Positions 44,509 through 55,295 of a DNA stretch of 64,000 nucleotides are shown here, piece after piece. How positions within the stretch are numbered: position 1 is the first letter of the stretch; each line of letters opens with the position of its first letter. The notes under the pieces were generated by a model. The model made no database searches. It was not told where the DNA came from and worked only from the letters and a program-made list of their open reading frames with translations. The translations under genes were made by a program, and so were the position numbers. This DNA is from Hydrangea macrophylla (lineage: Eukaryota; Streptophyta; Magnoliopsida; Cornales; Hydrangeaceae), in assembly GCA_033977485.1 (NCBI GenBank), contig CM066984.1, forward strand, positions 29,803,501 through 29,867,500, in the 5' to 3' direction.

Positions 44509-45128
44509 TAGGCATGTCAATGGACCGGATCTTGGCTCAGACTAATTGGGATCCTGTACTTTTTGACAGATCTGAGGCTTTTTTTTTTTAGATCCAAATC
44601 CATATCCAAATCGGAATCCATTTAGAATGTTAGGTTGACGGATCGAATATGGTTTTGCGGTAGCCGATCCCCCTAAGATCCGAATCCGAATAAGAATAAA
44701 TATGCACAAAAAATATACACACAATACACTAGATACGATTAATAGTACATACAAAATTAAACTATGTATGTAGTGTACACTAGATTATACATATTTACTT
44801 TCAGTGGCATATTATTTTGAGTTAAAGATAGGATTTTTCTACCTAATCAAGTGTCTTGATGAGTTAAACGTTGATTGATTTTTGTGTATGTATAGAGAAA
44901 AATAATAAAAATATTAGTTTTTATGATAATACTATAATATATACAAGTAGCTAAGTTGTCGTTTTAGATCCGACAAATGAATTCAAATATCCAGATCCGA
45001 TCAAATCTGGACATGCATTGAACTAGGCAGATCCGACGAATAAATAAACTGGATCTGAATAGTAGAATTTTTAACGGATCTGGATCTAATTTATGTGAAT
45101 CCAGTCTAGAACCTGTCCGTTTGGCCTA
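44509..45128. mobile_element. hAT-type non-autonomous element, copy 1 (620 bp)
   Basis: Termini TAGGCATGTCAATGGA and its near-complement ending 'tccgtttggccta'. Subterminal regions are rich in 'gatccgaatcc'-type words. It is flanked by GTTGGCAA and ATTGACAA, six of eight bases matching, as expected for an aged 8-base hAT duplication. No transposase. Short open frames inside are incidental. Confidence 0.75.
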
Positions 45129-46234
45129 ATTGACAAGTTTCTCTTTGCTTTGATGACAAAATGCATCGATACAACCGTGATCATTCTCTTGGTTGCAATA
45201 AGTCAGTCTTCTACATATTTGTTTAGGGTCAGGTTTGTATTAGACGAGAATTGAATACTCAATCTTGCATTTTTGCCAATAGTTTTTTTAAATTTGTTAC
45301 CAATATTTTAGGAACAATACTTTAGTAAAGTTTTCAAAAAAGTTTTCTACTGTTTCTATTTGTGAACGATTTATGTGTATGTTGTGCACATGTTCAATGA
45401 CTCACTAGTATGTCAATCATCACTATAAACAATAGGAAACATCACAGAGGAACTTCACTGAAGTTTTCCCTTAATGCAGTTGTTTAAAGGATTAGCCAAA
45501 ATATTTGACCATATTTACTCCAATATTTTTTTTTTGGATGTGCTGAAAAAAAAAGTTGGAGAAGGGTAACCATAGTTGACCTCTCTCTGGGCGTGACTAT
45601 AGCAGCCTCTTATCTGCAGAATTAGGGTTCCTCGATGGGAGACGCTCCCATAATAGGCACATTAATCAATGAGCATGTTTGGATAAATCTGTCCCGGCCC
45701 TGCACCTTGCCGAGGCACCACAATAAGAATCTTGTTGTGCAGGACCAATCGTCGAGTAAACTTGGGGTATAACTCCGTAAGCCGAGTTTTATGACAACAA
45801 ATCTACTAATTTGCATCCGCCAATTCATTCACTAGACTTACCTGCACACAACAAAAGCCCAAACAACCAGACCACCCACCTCCGTAGTATACATACTCCT
45901 ATATATCGCACGAATTGCAGCCTTACTTTAGTACAATGTTCTCTTTTTCAGTTTTTCACTGCCAAATTTTTTATCAGGCACATGCATTTAAATGCTACGA
46001 GATATTTCTACAATAACATCATTCCATATCCAAATTTATTGCCTTGATTGTATATTTTAAATAAATTATGCTATGACACGTGTCATCACCCGAGTAAAAT
46101 TTATCATCTTCATTTGGCGTTTCACTTTTTTTACCAATAATTCAAATATTTTTCCAGTTCATAGATTCTTGTTAGATTGTGGATTCCATTAGATTTTTGA
46201 ATCTAACTAAAAGTGAAAAATAAGAGATTCTAAA
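45129..46234. other. Intergenic stretch
   Basis: Mostly AT-rich. A GC-richer, low-repeat patch at 45595-45800 has short open frames on the minus strand but no domain I recognise. A T-run lies at 45520-45535. Nothing else can be supported. Confidence 0.5.
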
Positions 46235-46753
46235 TAGGCTTGTCAACGGATCGGGTCTGAGCTCGGATCTAATCCGAATCTGACTCAGTTAAACCGATTT
46301 GAGCATTTTTTAGATCCATATCCGGATCCAGATCCATATCCGAATGGAATTGTATAAAAACGGTCCGGTTATGGATTTAATAGATCCGATACGTCTAAGA
46401 TTCGATCTGAATTTGTGATATTATATGTGTGTTATATATATATATATTATATAATATATGTTATACAAATCTCTACCCTTGATTCTTTTAATCCAACGGT
46501 AGACAAATGGTACTAGTGAGAATGCGGAAATAACACTTGTTTTGCTATATGAAATTTGTGAAAAATGAATAATATTACATTTTTACAAGTAGGATTACTA
46601 TTCGGATCGGATCGGATATTCGGACCAGATATCCGGATCTTAGCAAATCCGGATACGGGACAAAGCTCACAGATCTGTCGGATATTCGGATCGGATCCAG
46701 ACAAAAATATGTTTGTAGGATCCGCATTCGGATCTGATCCGTTTACAGGCCTA
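46235..46753. mobile_element. hAT-type non-autonomous element, copy 2 (519 bp)
   Basis: Termini TAGGCTTGTCAACGGATC and 'gatccgtttacaggccta'. It is flanked by a perfect 8-base duplication ATTCTAAA (46227-46234, 46754-46761). The interior is rich in 'ggatccggat' words like copy 1 and has an AT-rich centre at 46430-46460. Confidence 0.85.
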
Positions 46754-46852
46754 ATTCTAAATCCTCATTTGGAGGTGGTATTCTAAAATATTATCAGAGG
46801 ATTGATTTAATATTTTTAAAATAACTATACTAGCATATATATATATATATAT

Positions 46853-47030
46853 GGAGAGGATCTTAAACGCACTGGATAGAGTGCACTGGCTTTTTAGCCT
46901 AAAAAATCCGCGGACTGTTTCGCTAATCCACACCCCGTCCTACCGCCCCACTGATCTACAAGTTTTTTAGCCTAAAAAGACAGTGCACTGGGTAAAGTGC
47001 ACTTATCCAGTACACTTAGGATCCTCTCCC
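46853..47030. mobile_element. Foldback MITE (about 178 bp)
   Basis: The left arm 'ggagaggatcttaaacgcac' pairs with the right arm 'ttaggatcctctccc', and 'ctttttagcctaaaaaa' pairs with its counterpart near 46965. It is embedded in (TA)n on both sides, so a TA target is likely (Tc1/mariner-like), but this cannot be proven inside a TA run. Confidence 0.75.
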
Positions 47031-48539
47031 TATATATATATATATATATATGTATATATGCACATGGTATATATCAAGTTATGAAGCATTTTTAACCTAT
47101 TGCAGAATAAAGGTTAAATTTATTTTTTTGTTATATTCATGTAAGTTATAAAAAAACATATGTATGCATACAAAATTATTGGCTCATGTTGATATCTAAT
47201 TTATCATATTTATGTCCCTCTTAATAATCTTTAATCAGCTTTTAATTTTAAGCTATTATTTTCTTGATCACTCTACAAGTTTCGAGATGTGGCAATTGAA
47301 TTTTGCTCATCATTTGTTTTGGCCTCTGAGGATATCATAGGCATTTAGCAATATTCCAGTTTCCCACAGCCAAACGTGGATTTTAAATCCAACTAGAACC
47401 CGCCAAATATTTTGTAGGGATTCAAATTTTTAGTAAAGTAATTACTGGCATAATGAATCTTGTTAATCATAATCCAACTAAAATAATTCGTGAACCAAAT
47501 GGGCTGTAAGGAATTTACATTACTCAAGTTCTGAATTTTTTAGAAAATTAATTAATTAAAATAGTAATAGCGCCCATATATGTAAATAGACAATTGTCCT
47601 TAAATCCCCCATTCATGTACTTTTGTGGATGGAGGACACCCAATATTTTTATTTAATACTAGATCCCTAGGATCCTAATTAACACACCTAATCATGGTTA
47701 ATGATTTTGTTGTCCCCATTTTACCCTTCTATATATTCTGTGATATACATATAGATGTAATATATATTTAGTCATTAATTGGGATTTTGGGAGTAATAAT
47801 TGTATTTATTCCCCACTATTGCCATGTTTGTTTGTGTTTTGAATGTTAGAGAATTATTTCTACCATTTACATCCCTTAACACATGCTGATTGATCATTTG
47901 TATTCATTACATCATAAAAATCTGTCAAATTAAATGTTTGACTCTTTAATTGTGTGTTCATGTGGATCATTTTTGTTTTTTAATGATTGCTTTTGGTCTT
48001 CTTTCTTATTTATATTTCATAGCATGTGAGACATACCTTATTTACACAAATGTTATTAAATATAGATTGGCTAACATCACTACCATAATCGATTGTTCAG
48101 CTTCCTTGCAAGAAAAAAAAAAATTGTTGACTCTTTGACTCTTTAATTGAGTATTCCTTCAATTATTGACCCTTTCATTGTGGTATTTTTATCTCTATTA
48201 ATTACATACATGCTAAACAATATATATCACCAGAAATCATTACACCCAACCTAGAACAAAAAGAACATCATCAATTTTTTGGTCATTACTTTGCTTGTGA
48301 AATTCACAAAACAAGTTGTTGGTATATGAAGCAAATAAAAAAGGATTTCAAGTCCCACAAGTGAGATAGGTTGTTGCCCACAATCGTGACGACCACCTTC
48401 GCGACTCAATGGTGCGGTGGTGATGTGTTGGTAGTGGTGATGGGTGCCATTGCGCTATGGTGTCTAATAGTGGTGGTGGGTGCAATGGCGATGATATCGA
48501 TGGTGGTTAAGATTGGTGGTGGAAGCGATGGTGGTTAAT
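47031..48539. other. Intergenic stretch
   Basis: AT-rich noncoding sequence. A lone copy of the minisatellite core ('cttgtgaaattcacaaaaca') lies at about 48296. At 48380-48550 the plus strand becomes rich in 'gtggtggt' trinucleotides. No gene or element terminus was recognised. Confidence 0.5.
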
Positions 48540-48547
48540 AGTGGTGG

Positions 48548-48563
48548 TCTCTCTCTCTATCTA

Positions 48564-48602
<39 letters not shown>
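48548..48602. repeat. (CT)n microsatellite
   Basis: A CT-dinucleotide run with a few TCTA interruptions, directly before the minisatellite. Confidence 0.9.
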
Positions 48603-48604
<2 letters not shown>

Positions 48605-48617
48605 GTTCCCATTTTCC

Positions 48618-49385
48618 ATAACATGTTATGAGATTCACAAATCATGTTGTGTCTCTCTCTTTCATTTTCGGTTTTTCCAGAACATGTTGTGAAATTCACA
48701 AATCATGTTGTGACTCTTTGTCGCTTTCATTTTCGTTTTTCAGAATATGTTGTGAAATTCACAAATCTTGTTGTGATTTTCTCTTCCATTTCCGGTTTTT
48801 CCAGAACATGTTGTGAAATTCACAAATCATGTTGTGACTCTGTCGCTTTCATTTTCGTTTTTCAGAATATGTTGTGAAATTCACAAATCTTGTTGTGATT
48901 TTCTCTTCCATTTTCATTTTACAGAACATGTTGTGAAATTCACAAATCATGTTGTGACTTTAGTCGCTTTCATTTTCGTTTTCCAAAACATGTTGTGAAA
49001 TTCACAAATCATGTTGGGACTCTCTCTTTTATTTCCATTTTTCTAGAACATGTGAAATTCACAAATTATGTTGTGTTTCTCTATTCCATTCTCGTTTTTC
49101 AGAATATGTTGTGAAATTCACAAATCATTTTTCAAAACATGTTGTGAAATTCACAAATTATGTGGGACACTCTCTTCCATTCCCATTTTTCCATAACATG
49201 TTGGAAAATTCACAAACCATGTTGTATTTCTCTCTCTCTCTCTCACTCTCTCTCTCTCATTTTCATTTTCCAGAACATTTTGTGAAATTCACAAATTATG
49301 TTGGAACTCTCTCTTCCATTCCCATTTTTCCAAAACATGTTGTGCCTTTTCAATTCAAAATGTGTTCCACAAATCATGTTGTTGG
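48618..49385. repeat. Minisatellite, about 60-65-bp unit
   Basis: About 12 units with core 'catgttgtgaaattcacaaa' followed by 'tcatgttgtga' and a pyrimidine-rich linker ('cgctttcattttcgtttttc' or 'ctcttccattcccatttttc' types). The core contains the near-palindrome TTGTGAAATTCACAA. Units toward the right are more degenerate and the spacing shrinks. The 'proteins' it appears to encode are artefacts of the repeat. Confidence 0.85.
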
Positions 49386-49399
49386 ACATGGTTATGGAT

Positions 49400-50134
49400 G
49401 AAAATAGCTGTCATTATGACTAATGGTAACTTTCAAATTTTGATCCCCATAATTTTTTATTCTCTTAATTTTTGGGGGGAAATTTTGGTTGAAAACATTA
49501 ATGGAGGAGGTTACCATTTTTAAGAATACCAAACTTGATGAGGATGGGGTATTTTAGTCCCTAAAAAATTTCAGGGACTTAATTATAAACATATTTTAAC
49601 TCAAAAAGTTGAAGCTATTTAATTACAATATCTAGGGATTTATCACTAAATCACCCCTATGTAAAATCAATATAATTAGCAGTAACACAAACAGACTTGG
49701 TACATTAAATATTAAAATTTATTCGCTCATGCAATGCACGGATCTGAAACTAGCTTAAAGTAAAAATCCATTTGAGTACACAAATTAAAAAAGATAAAGA
49801 TAAAAAACAAAAATAAAAAAAGGGGAGGAGGGACTAAATACCACTTTCTCAAATAGCCCTTCTTACATGACAAACCCAAACACCCACGTTAGGGAATGTA
49901 CATATGGGTGATAGAAATAGAAAGCCTAAAACAAATAAAACAAAGAGCAATGGTATTGCCGGAATATCTCAAATGCAATAAGAGTGGTATCAGATGCAGT
50001 GATTGGTGGGATGACAACTGCTGCCACAGCATTTGATAGCGCTTCCATACTACGTACTTGGGATATCTCTTAAACTTTGAAACCATAGGCACTAAAAAAT
50101 CAAATATATACACATATGTATAGATAGACAATGT
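49400..50134. other. Intergenic stretch
   Basis: AT-rich sequence downstream of GA20ox. No gene was recognised. Any 3' UTR of GA20ox would lie at its right edge. Confidence 0.5.
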
Positions 50135-50145
50135 AAGCGCACACG

Positions 50146-50147
50146 CG

Positions 50148-50185
<38 letters not shown>

Positions 50186-50186
50186 A
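50146..50186. repeat. (AC)n(AT)n microsatellite in GA20ox 3' flank
   Basis: An AC run followed by an AT run ends about 7 bases from the GA20ox stop codon. It would lie in the 3' UTR of the transcript. Confidence 0.9.
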
Positions 50187-50192
50187 ATTCAA

Positions 50193-50468
50193 CTAGGAGG
50201 AGTTATTTGGCTTGGAAGATAGAAGCCAATGGAAGAAACTTTGGAGGGTTGCAACATCGGCTCTGTAGTGCTTTTGAGTGAACTCTAACAACTCGGACCA
50301 TGTGAAATCAGGGTACTTCCTTGGCCCTTCTCTGTCAACAAGATCCTGTGGGGGTCTCACAACTTTGTCCTCCTTTGGGCACACGAAGAAAGCCAATGAT
50401 CGTCTCTCTCTATCTCTATTCACCACTGCCCTGTGCAGGCAACTCTTGTATCTCCCATTAGATAGTGC
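50193..50468 (-). CDS. GA20ox: GA20ox exon 3
   Basis: Codes residues 289-379, from '[17 protein letters not shown]' to 'SSKPNNSS' and TAG. It contains the third iron ligand H300, the 2-oxoglutarate RxS and the C-terminal '[14 protein letters not shown]'. The acceptor reads 'atgtag|gcac'. Confidence 0.92.
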   Translation of the reverse strand, partial: ALSNGRYKSCLHRAVVNRDRERRSLAFFVCPKEDKVVRPPQDLVDREGPRKYPDFTWSELLEFTQKHYRADVATLQSFFHWLLSSKPNNSS

Positions 50469-51183
50469 CTACATAAATATATACATACATATATATCAAA
50501 CAAAACAAAATTTTTGTGTCATATATACCCATATATTTTTATATAGGAGTAATGTTTGGAGTACACCCTTACACACCGCACCTCAGGGTGTGGATGTTTT
50601 TTAGATGTGTAATAGTGTACTCCAAACATTGTTGTATATATTTATATATATATGTCATCATCATCACTGCAACACCCATTCTATGTATCCATAATTCAAT
50701 ACATGTATGTATGTATAAGATTGCACGTCTATACTTAAATGTACACATATGCACAAAACTTTAAAAATAGAATACTCGTATTTATGCAAATATATATATA
50801 AATATAAAATGTGTGTGTATTTGTACATACATGCCTATCTCATAATCATGGGCTCCATAAGGTTTTGAACTGTTCCATTGGCAAATTCTCATCTAGAAAG
50901 GGTCTATTATCATGTCTTAGTGATGGGAAATTATTAACTGCATGCTATCAAAGATAGATAGTGGAGAGAATTGTTACAATTTACACACACATATATATAT
51001 ATATACAAATATTTTCTAAAGACGGCTACCTCTCTTTATTAAAGAGAGAGGCTCTGTTTTGACTGTCGGATTGTGTTTAAAAACTGTAAAATGACAAAAT
51101 TGCTATTAAGGAAAAGACGATCCGACGGTCAAAACAGAGGCATTCTCTTTAATAAAGAGATGATGCCCTCCTTAAAGCCTGAT

Positions 51184-51214
<31 letters not shown>

Positions 51215-51972
51215 AATGGCACTATGTTGCATTTCAAAAGTTTGGATTTTTAAATGAACACAAAAATACACGTCACATCATTAAAGTAATGACAATAAAG
51301 TTATGAGTAATGATAGATGCACAAAAAAAGTGCACAACGAAATGCACAACCTGCTTTAATTTGTTGGACTTCGTGCTGAAAAAGCTGTACACTTTCTTTT
51401 TTGTCTTTTTGTGTGTACAGACTTTTCAGCACAAAGTCTAACAATTTTAAGCTGGTTGTGCATTTCGTTGTGCACTTTTTTTGTGCATCTAGCATTTCCG
51501 TAAAATTATTTTACAAATAATTTATAGTTAGAGCTACTTATTATACAAACTTAATTACTCGCTACATATACCTAAACCACTAATGATTCTTAATGTACGA
51601 ATTCTAAATGCAGTCAGGTATGTTACAAGCTCTTATAAAGACTTTCCTACAAAATTACTAAATTACTTTAATGTCCATATTACTAGCTATTTTAACATAT
51701 ATTAGTTACTTCTTTGAAGTCAAAATTCAATTCAATGTGCAATACTTCGGTGGCATTGGCGTTGGTGGGGACCACTTGTCTTTTAAAAAATCTCATTTAA
51801 CATTTGAATCCTAATAAGCATAACGTACAAAGTACTGTATAGCATGACCCACTTGTCCTATTTCTGTCTTTTTCGCTAAAGCGACGTTGAAGAACATAAA
51901 TCAAGTCATAGGAGTTCACCATGAATGTATTAAGTATCAGAAACTTTGGATTATTAGACAGAAATTTTTAAG

Positions 51973-52013
<41 letters not shown>

Positions 52014-54190
52014 ATAAAGAAAGCATAAGTACTATTTGTGAATGCCTATATATGTGTACATATAAGAGTAGAGAATACTAAATTAGAGCTAAAGTTAAAA
52101 TACAAAGACCTGGATCCCTTGTTATATGATCTTCTTCAAATTTTATAGTTGAGTAATAGTTTCTTGTTAATTTTTTCATTTAGATTTTTTATAATAACCG
52201 ATTTACCTTTACAATATTTAACTAAGTTTTCATATACGTATGTGAAATATTTTTATTTTGTTTTAAGGGTATATATACTTGTACTTGTTCGTGCACCATT
52301 TTTCCAATTGTTAAAGTTCTATATCTGATGTGAGAGGACATGAGAGGACTGTAATTTTGCACACCACATTAGAGGTCCTTTGAGATAGGTCCTTCCACTT
52401 AGCTAGTGGAGATCACTGAAATTATCCCAACAATAATGTAATACGAAAACGTCGAAAAGACGGTATTATAATCATTTGTGAAAGCCTATATATATACACA
52501 CAGATTATAAAAATGTAGATATATATAGATATATACCATGAATGTATCACCAATATTGATGACAAGGGCATCGGGTCGAGGGCGGACAGCTTGCCATTTG
52601 TTATTTGTAAAGACTTCAAGCCCTCCAACATCATCTTGATGAAGTATAGTGAGAGAAGTTGGATCACAATGAGGACCTGTACCAAGTGTGAGACTTGGTT
52701 CTTTGCAAGATGGGTAGTAGTTGCACCTCATTATTGAACCACCATCTTCAAAAAATCTCCTATAGTGCAACCTTTCTATCCCCAAGCTAATTGCTATGAG
52801 TTCCATAATCGCTAGAGATAGCTCCTTCATTGCTTCACAATACCTCTGATAGATCCAACTGTATAACAAGGAACAACTTTGAAAATTATCTCGTGTGACC
52901 ATCATAATAGTGCGATATCGAATGTGATTTCTATTTTTCCAATTAATGCTGGAGAAATCACAGCGTGGGTTAGGCTTTCTTTGGAAATAACTCTTAGATT
53001 ACTGACCGTCACACCATTGTGATGTTGGCTGAGATTTAAATATTTTTCTGGGTCCCACTGTGTTAGAAAAATCATAGTACGGAGTGTAGTTTGAGAGAAC
53101 TTCTTGTTAGGCTTGTTTGGGAAGAACTCTAACTTAGACTTCAATTAATGTAAGTTATTCCAAGTGACGATTAAGTTTGACACCAACATCCACGACTACA
53201 GTTTCAGTATTTTGTAGGTCACACGTGGAATCCCCTTTCTCTGTAGGCTTTGTCTTATGTCAGCTAGAGTGACATGATATAGATGGGCTATTTCACTCTT
53301 ATTATTCCTAGAGAGAAAGAAAATGAGAAGGTTTGAAATGTGATTCACTCATACACACATGCATATGTATATATATATATATATATATGTAGTAGGATGA
53401 GTAAATCAAAGATTCTCTAAAGAGGGTCACCTCTCTTTATTAAAGAGAGGGCATCTATTTTGGCGTCAGATTGTGTTTAAAAACTGTGAAATGACAAAAC
53501 TGCCATTAATGAAAATACGATCTCACGGCCAAAACAGAGGTCCTCTCTTTAATAAAAATAGGACGCCCTCTTTAGAGCTGACTGTGTATAAATAGTCTCC
53601 CATCTAGATACAAAATAATATACACCTATCAAACCACGTTAGTCTTACCCTGTCTCTTCAAAACCATCCCCTAAGACAGATTTGAAGTAGTCCACAACAA
53701 GGGGCTTGGGGCCATGCCCATGGTAGCCAAATGATAGAGTCTCTTTCCATGGCAATTTAGACGAAAAGCGGTCAGCATGGGCACCGGAATACCCCCAAAC
53801 GCTGCCTTGTTTCTTCTGGGCATGTAGCTTCTTTCCAACAGGCAGCTTGAAAAAGGCGTCTACTTGATCACACGCGTCGCGAAGAAGATTTGAATTAACA
53901 CCATGGTTGATCACTTGGAAGAAGCCATGGTTCTCACAGGCCATTCTAACAAGCTTAGAGGCTTGCTTGGTTGCCTCTTTATCACCTTTGAAGAAGCCCT
54001 CTAAGTCTATCAGGGGCTCTTTGAGCTCTTCTTCAGTGTCAACTAAGTCCCCATGTGGCCAAATGAACTCTTTGGGGAAGTTTGGTTGTTTTTGGAGCAA
54101 CGATAAGTCAAAATCCAGGCCCCCATTTTCTCTCTTATCCTTGAGCTCCAATGGAGGACAGAGAAGAAGAGTTGAGGCACTTGAATCCAT
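50193..54190 (-). CDS. GA20ox: Gibberellin 20-oxidase, 3 exons, 379 aa
   Basis: A cytosolic 2-oxoglutarate/Fe(II) dioxygenase that oxidises carbon 20 of gibberellin precursors (GA12/GA53 to GA9/GA20). Exons are 54190-53649 (542 bp), 52858-52537 (322 bp) and 50468-50193 (276 bp), with GT donors at 53648 and 52536 and AG acceptors before 52858 and 50468. The frame joins exactly (codon 181 is split 2+1). Family signs are LPWKETLSF (residues 146-154), 'NYYPSC' (227-232; the family usually has P where S231 is), iron ligands H244, D246 and H300, and R310-x-S312 for 2-oxoglutarate. Length and three-exon layout fit GA20ox. The start is the first ATG (54190). I see no disruption, so the gene may be functional. 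Which GA20ox paralogue it is cannot be told. Confidence 0.93.
50551..50630. mobile_element. Short foldback element in GA20ox intron 2
   Basis: 'aatgtttggagtacac' at the left and 'gtgtactccaaacatt' at the right form perfect 16-base arms, with further pairing inside ('cttacacacc'/'gatgtgtaa'). About 80 bp. Lies 83 bases from the exon 3 acceptor. Confidence 0.75.
51006..51184. mobile_element. MITE family M, copy 3, in GA20ox intron 2
   Basis: Same foldback family as 37058-37239 ('ctttattaaagagag' arms, 'cgatccgacggtcaaaacag' inside). It is flanked by (AT)n on both sides, which hides any target duplication. Confidence 0.8.
51309..51496. mobile_element. Large foldback MITE in GA20ox intron 2 (188 bp)
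   Basis: Left arm 'agatgcacaaaaaaagtgca' and the complementary right arm, with near-perfect pairing over about 75 bases per arm ('cacaacgaaatgcacaacc', 'gtgctgaaaa', 'tgtacac' all recur inverted). No clear target duplication. Confidence 0.85.
51977..52011. repeat. Poly(A) tract in GA20ox intron 2
   Basis: A run of about 32 A on the plus strand. It could be the tail of a retroposed insertion, but no SINE or LINE body is recognisable to its left. Confidence 0.8.
52537..52858 (-). CDS. GA20ox: GA20ox exon 2
   Basis: Codes residues 181-288, from '[16 protein letters not shown]' to 'INIGDTFM'. It carries the '[20 protein letters not shown]' block with two of the three iron ligands. The acceptor reads 'ttatacag|ttgg' and the donor 'catg|gtatat'. 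Confidence 0.92.
53407..53584. mobile_element. MITE family M, copy 4, in GA20ox intron 1
   Basis: Very similar to copy 1 throughout ('caaagattctctaaagaggg' left, 'ctttagagctgactg' right). It lies 65 bases from the exon 1 donor. Flanks show only a weak partial duplication. Confidence 0.85.
53649..54190 (-). CDS. GA20ox: GA20ox exon 1
   Basis: Codes residues 1-180 plus two bases of codon 181. It begins '[11 protein letters not shown]' and includes '[11 protein letters not shown]' (about 40-52), the DIOX_N region 'PLIDLEGFF' and '[15 protein letters not shown]', and ends 'GDGFEET'. The donor reads 'acagg|gtaaga'. Confidence 0.92.
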
Positions 54191-54230
54191 TATGCCAGAC
54201 AGTCTCAAGAGGCTTTGGAACCGAAGGACC

Positions 54231-54238
54231 TATTTATA
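54231..54238 (-). promoter_or_regulatory. GA20ox TATA box candidate
   Basis: The minus strand reads TATAAATA about 41-48 bases upstream of the start codon. If used, the 5' UTR would be only some 10-20 bases long, so a more distal start site is also possible. Confidence 0.4.
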
Positions 54239-54239
54239 G

Positions 54240-55295
54240 AACATGAAGACAAAGAAAGACTTCAGAGCCAGACAACAAAATAGGGAACCTAAATTATTAT
54301 AAATGAGTAGTTCAATAGTCGAAAAAAAAGAGAGTAGATTATTGGGAGTGAGAAATTGAAAAATGGTCTTTCTAATTGCTTGAATTGTCCATTATTAAAC
54401 TTTTAGAAGACAAAAAGGAAAAATTTAGACACCCTTTTCTTACTACATGTTTCTTTAGTGACAGGACAAAAACAAGTGTGGTCCATATGTATTTACTGGT
54501 ATGGATACTATATATATACTAAATTATATACCTTACCTTGTAATTTCTAAACCCTCAATAAAGAGGCTTGAGGCCTACAATTCGTCAAATTATTAACTGA
54601 ATTTCCATTTTACCACCATTAAAATCTAAAATTTGTATAATTGTGATTTTTCCTTCTTTGTCTCTTTATCCATACCTTTTGTATATGGCCTTTTTGGTTA
54701 TTTCCCGTATATCACACCTATCTACATCAAGTTACGGGGTAAGGTTGAGAGAAAAACTAAAACAAATATAAAAAAAGTGAAAATACACCAATATATGTTT
54801 GTCATTACCTTTTCATCCATTATTTTTTTTCCCTCCAATTGATACCTTAAGGATTCTTTGACATTAGTTATTCATCCGAATATGAAGTGGGGAAAAAGGA
54901 AACCAATAAAGAAGGGAGAGAGGCTAAAACAAATAAAAGTAAAAATAGCAAAGAAATATCTGGGAAAAAAAAAGGAAGATAATAAAATAAAATGAAAATC
55001 CAAGAAAAGAAATTAAAAGGATTATTAAAACCAGTAATGTAAAGTGATCTGATCACTTTATATTAGTCCTAGTAAAGCAATTATGATTAGTTTTTTCAAT
55101 ACATTTCTTGTGTTAGGATACTAAAAATAAGTTATTACTTTTAACCATCATTCTTCAACTTTATTGTATAAAGCTTATATGTAATTGCGTTCTATTATGC
55201 ATAGTTCATACAACAAATTATAGTCATCACCAATTTAGTATTTTTGCATTCGACCATTTTTCATTATTGTTTGTTATTTATATTTATATATATAT
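54240..55295. other. GA20ox upstream region
   Basis: AT-rich, with purine runs near 54885-55010. It would hold the GA20ox promoter. No transposon terminus or further gene was recognised. Confidence 0.5.

Noticed and set aside
45622..45828. 68-codon minus-strand frame
   Set aside because: Looks protein-like in composition but no domain, splice context or start signal could be recognised; kept only as a low-interest finding for the patch.
48628..49401. Overlapping frames repeating 'CCEIHKSCCD' and similar
   Set aside because: These come from the minisatellite, whose units keep several frames open; codon use follows the repeat, not a protein.
54191..54208. Upstream in-frame TTG extension of GA20ox
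   Set aside because: It would need a TTG start; the first ATG at 54190 gives the normal family length.
53907..54239. 110-codon plus-strand frame over GA20ox exon 1
   Set aside because: It is the antisense shadow of exon 1, whose minus-strand product has clear family motifs.
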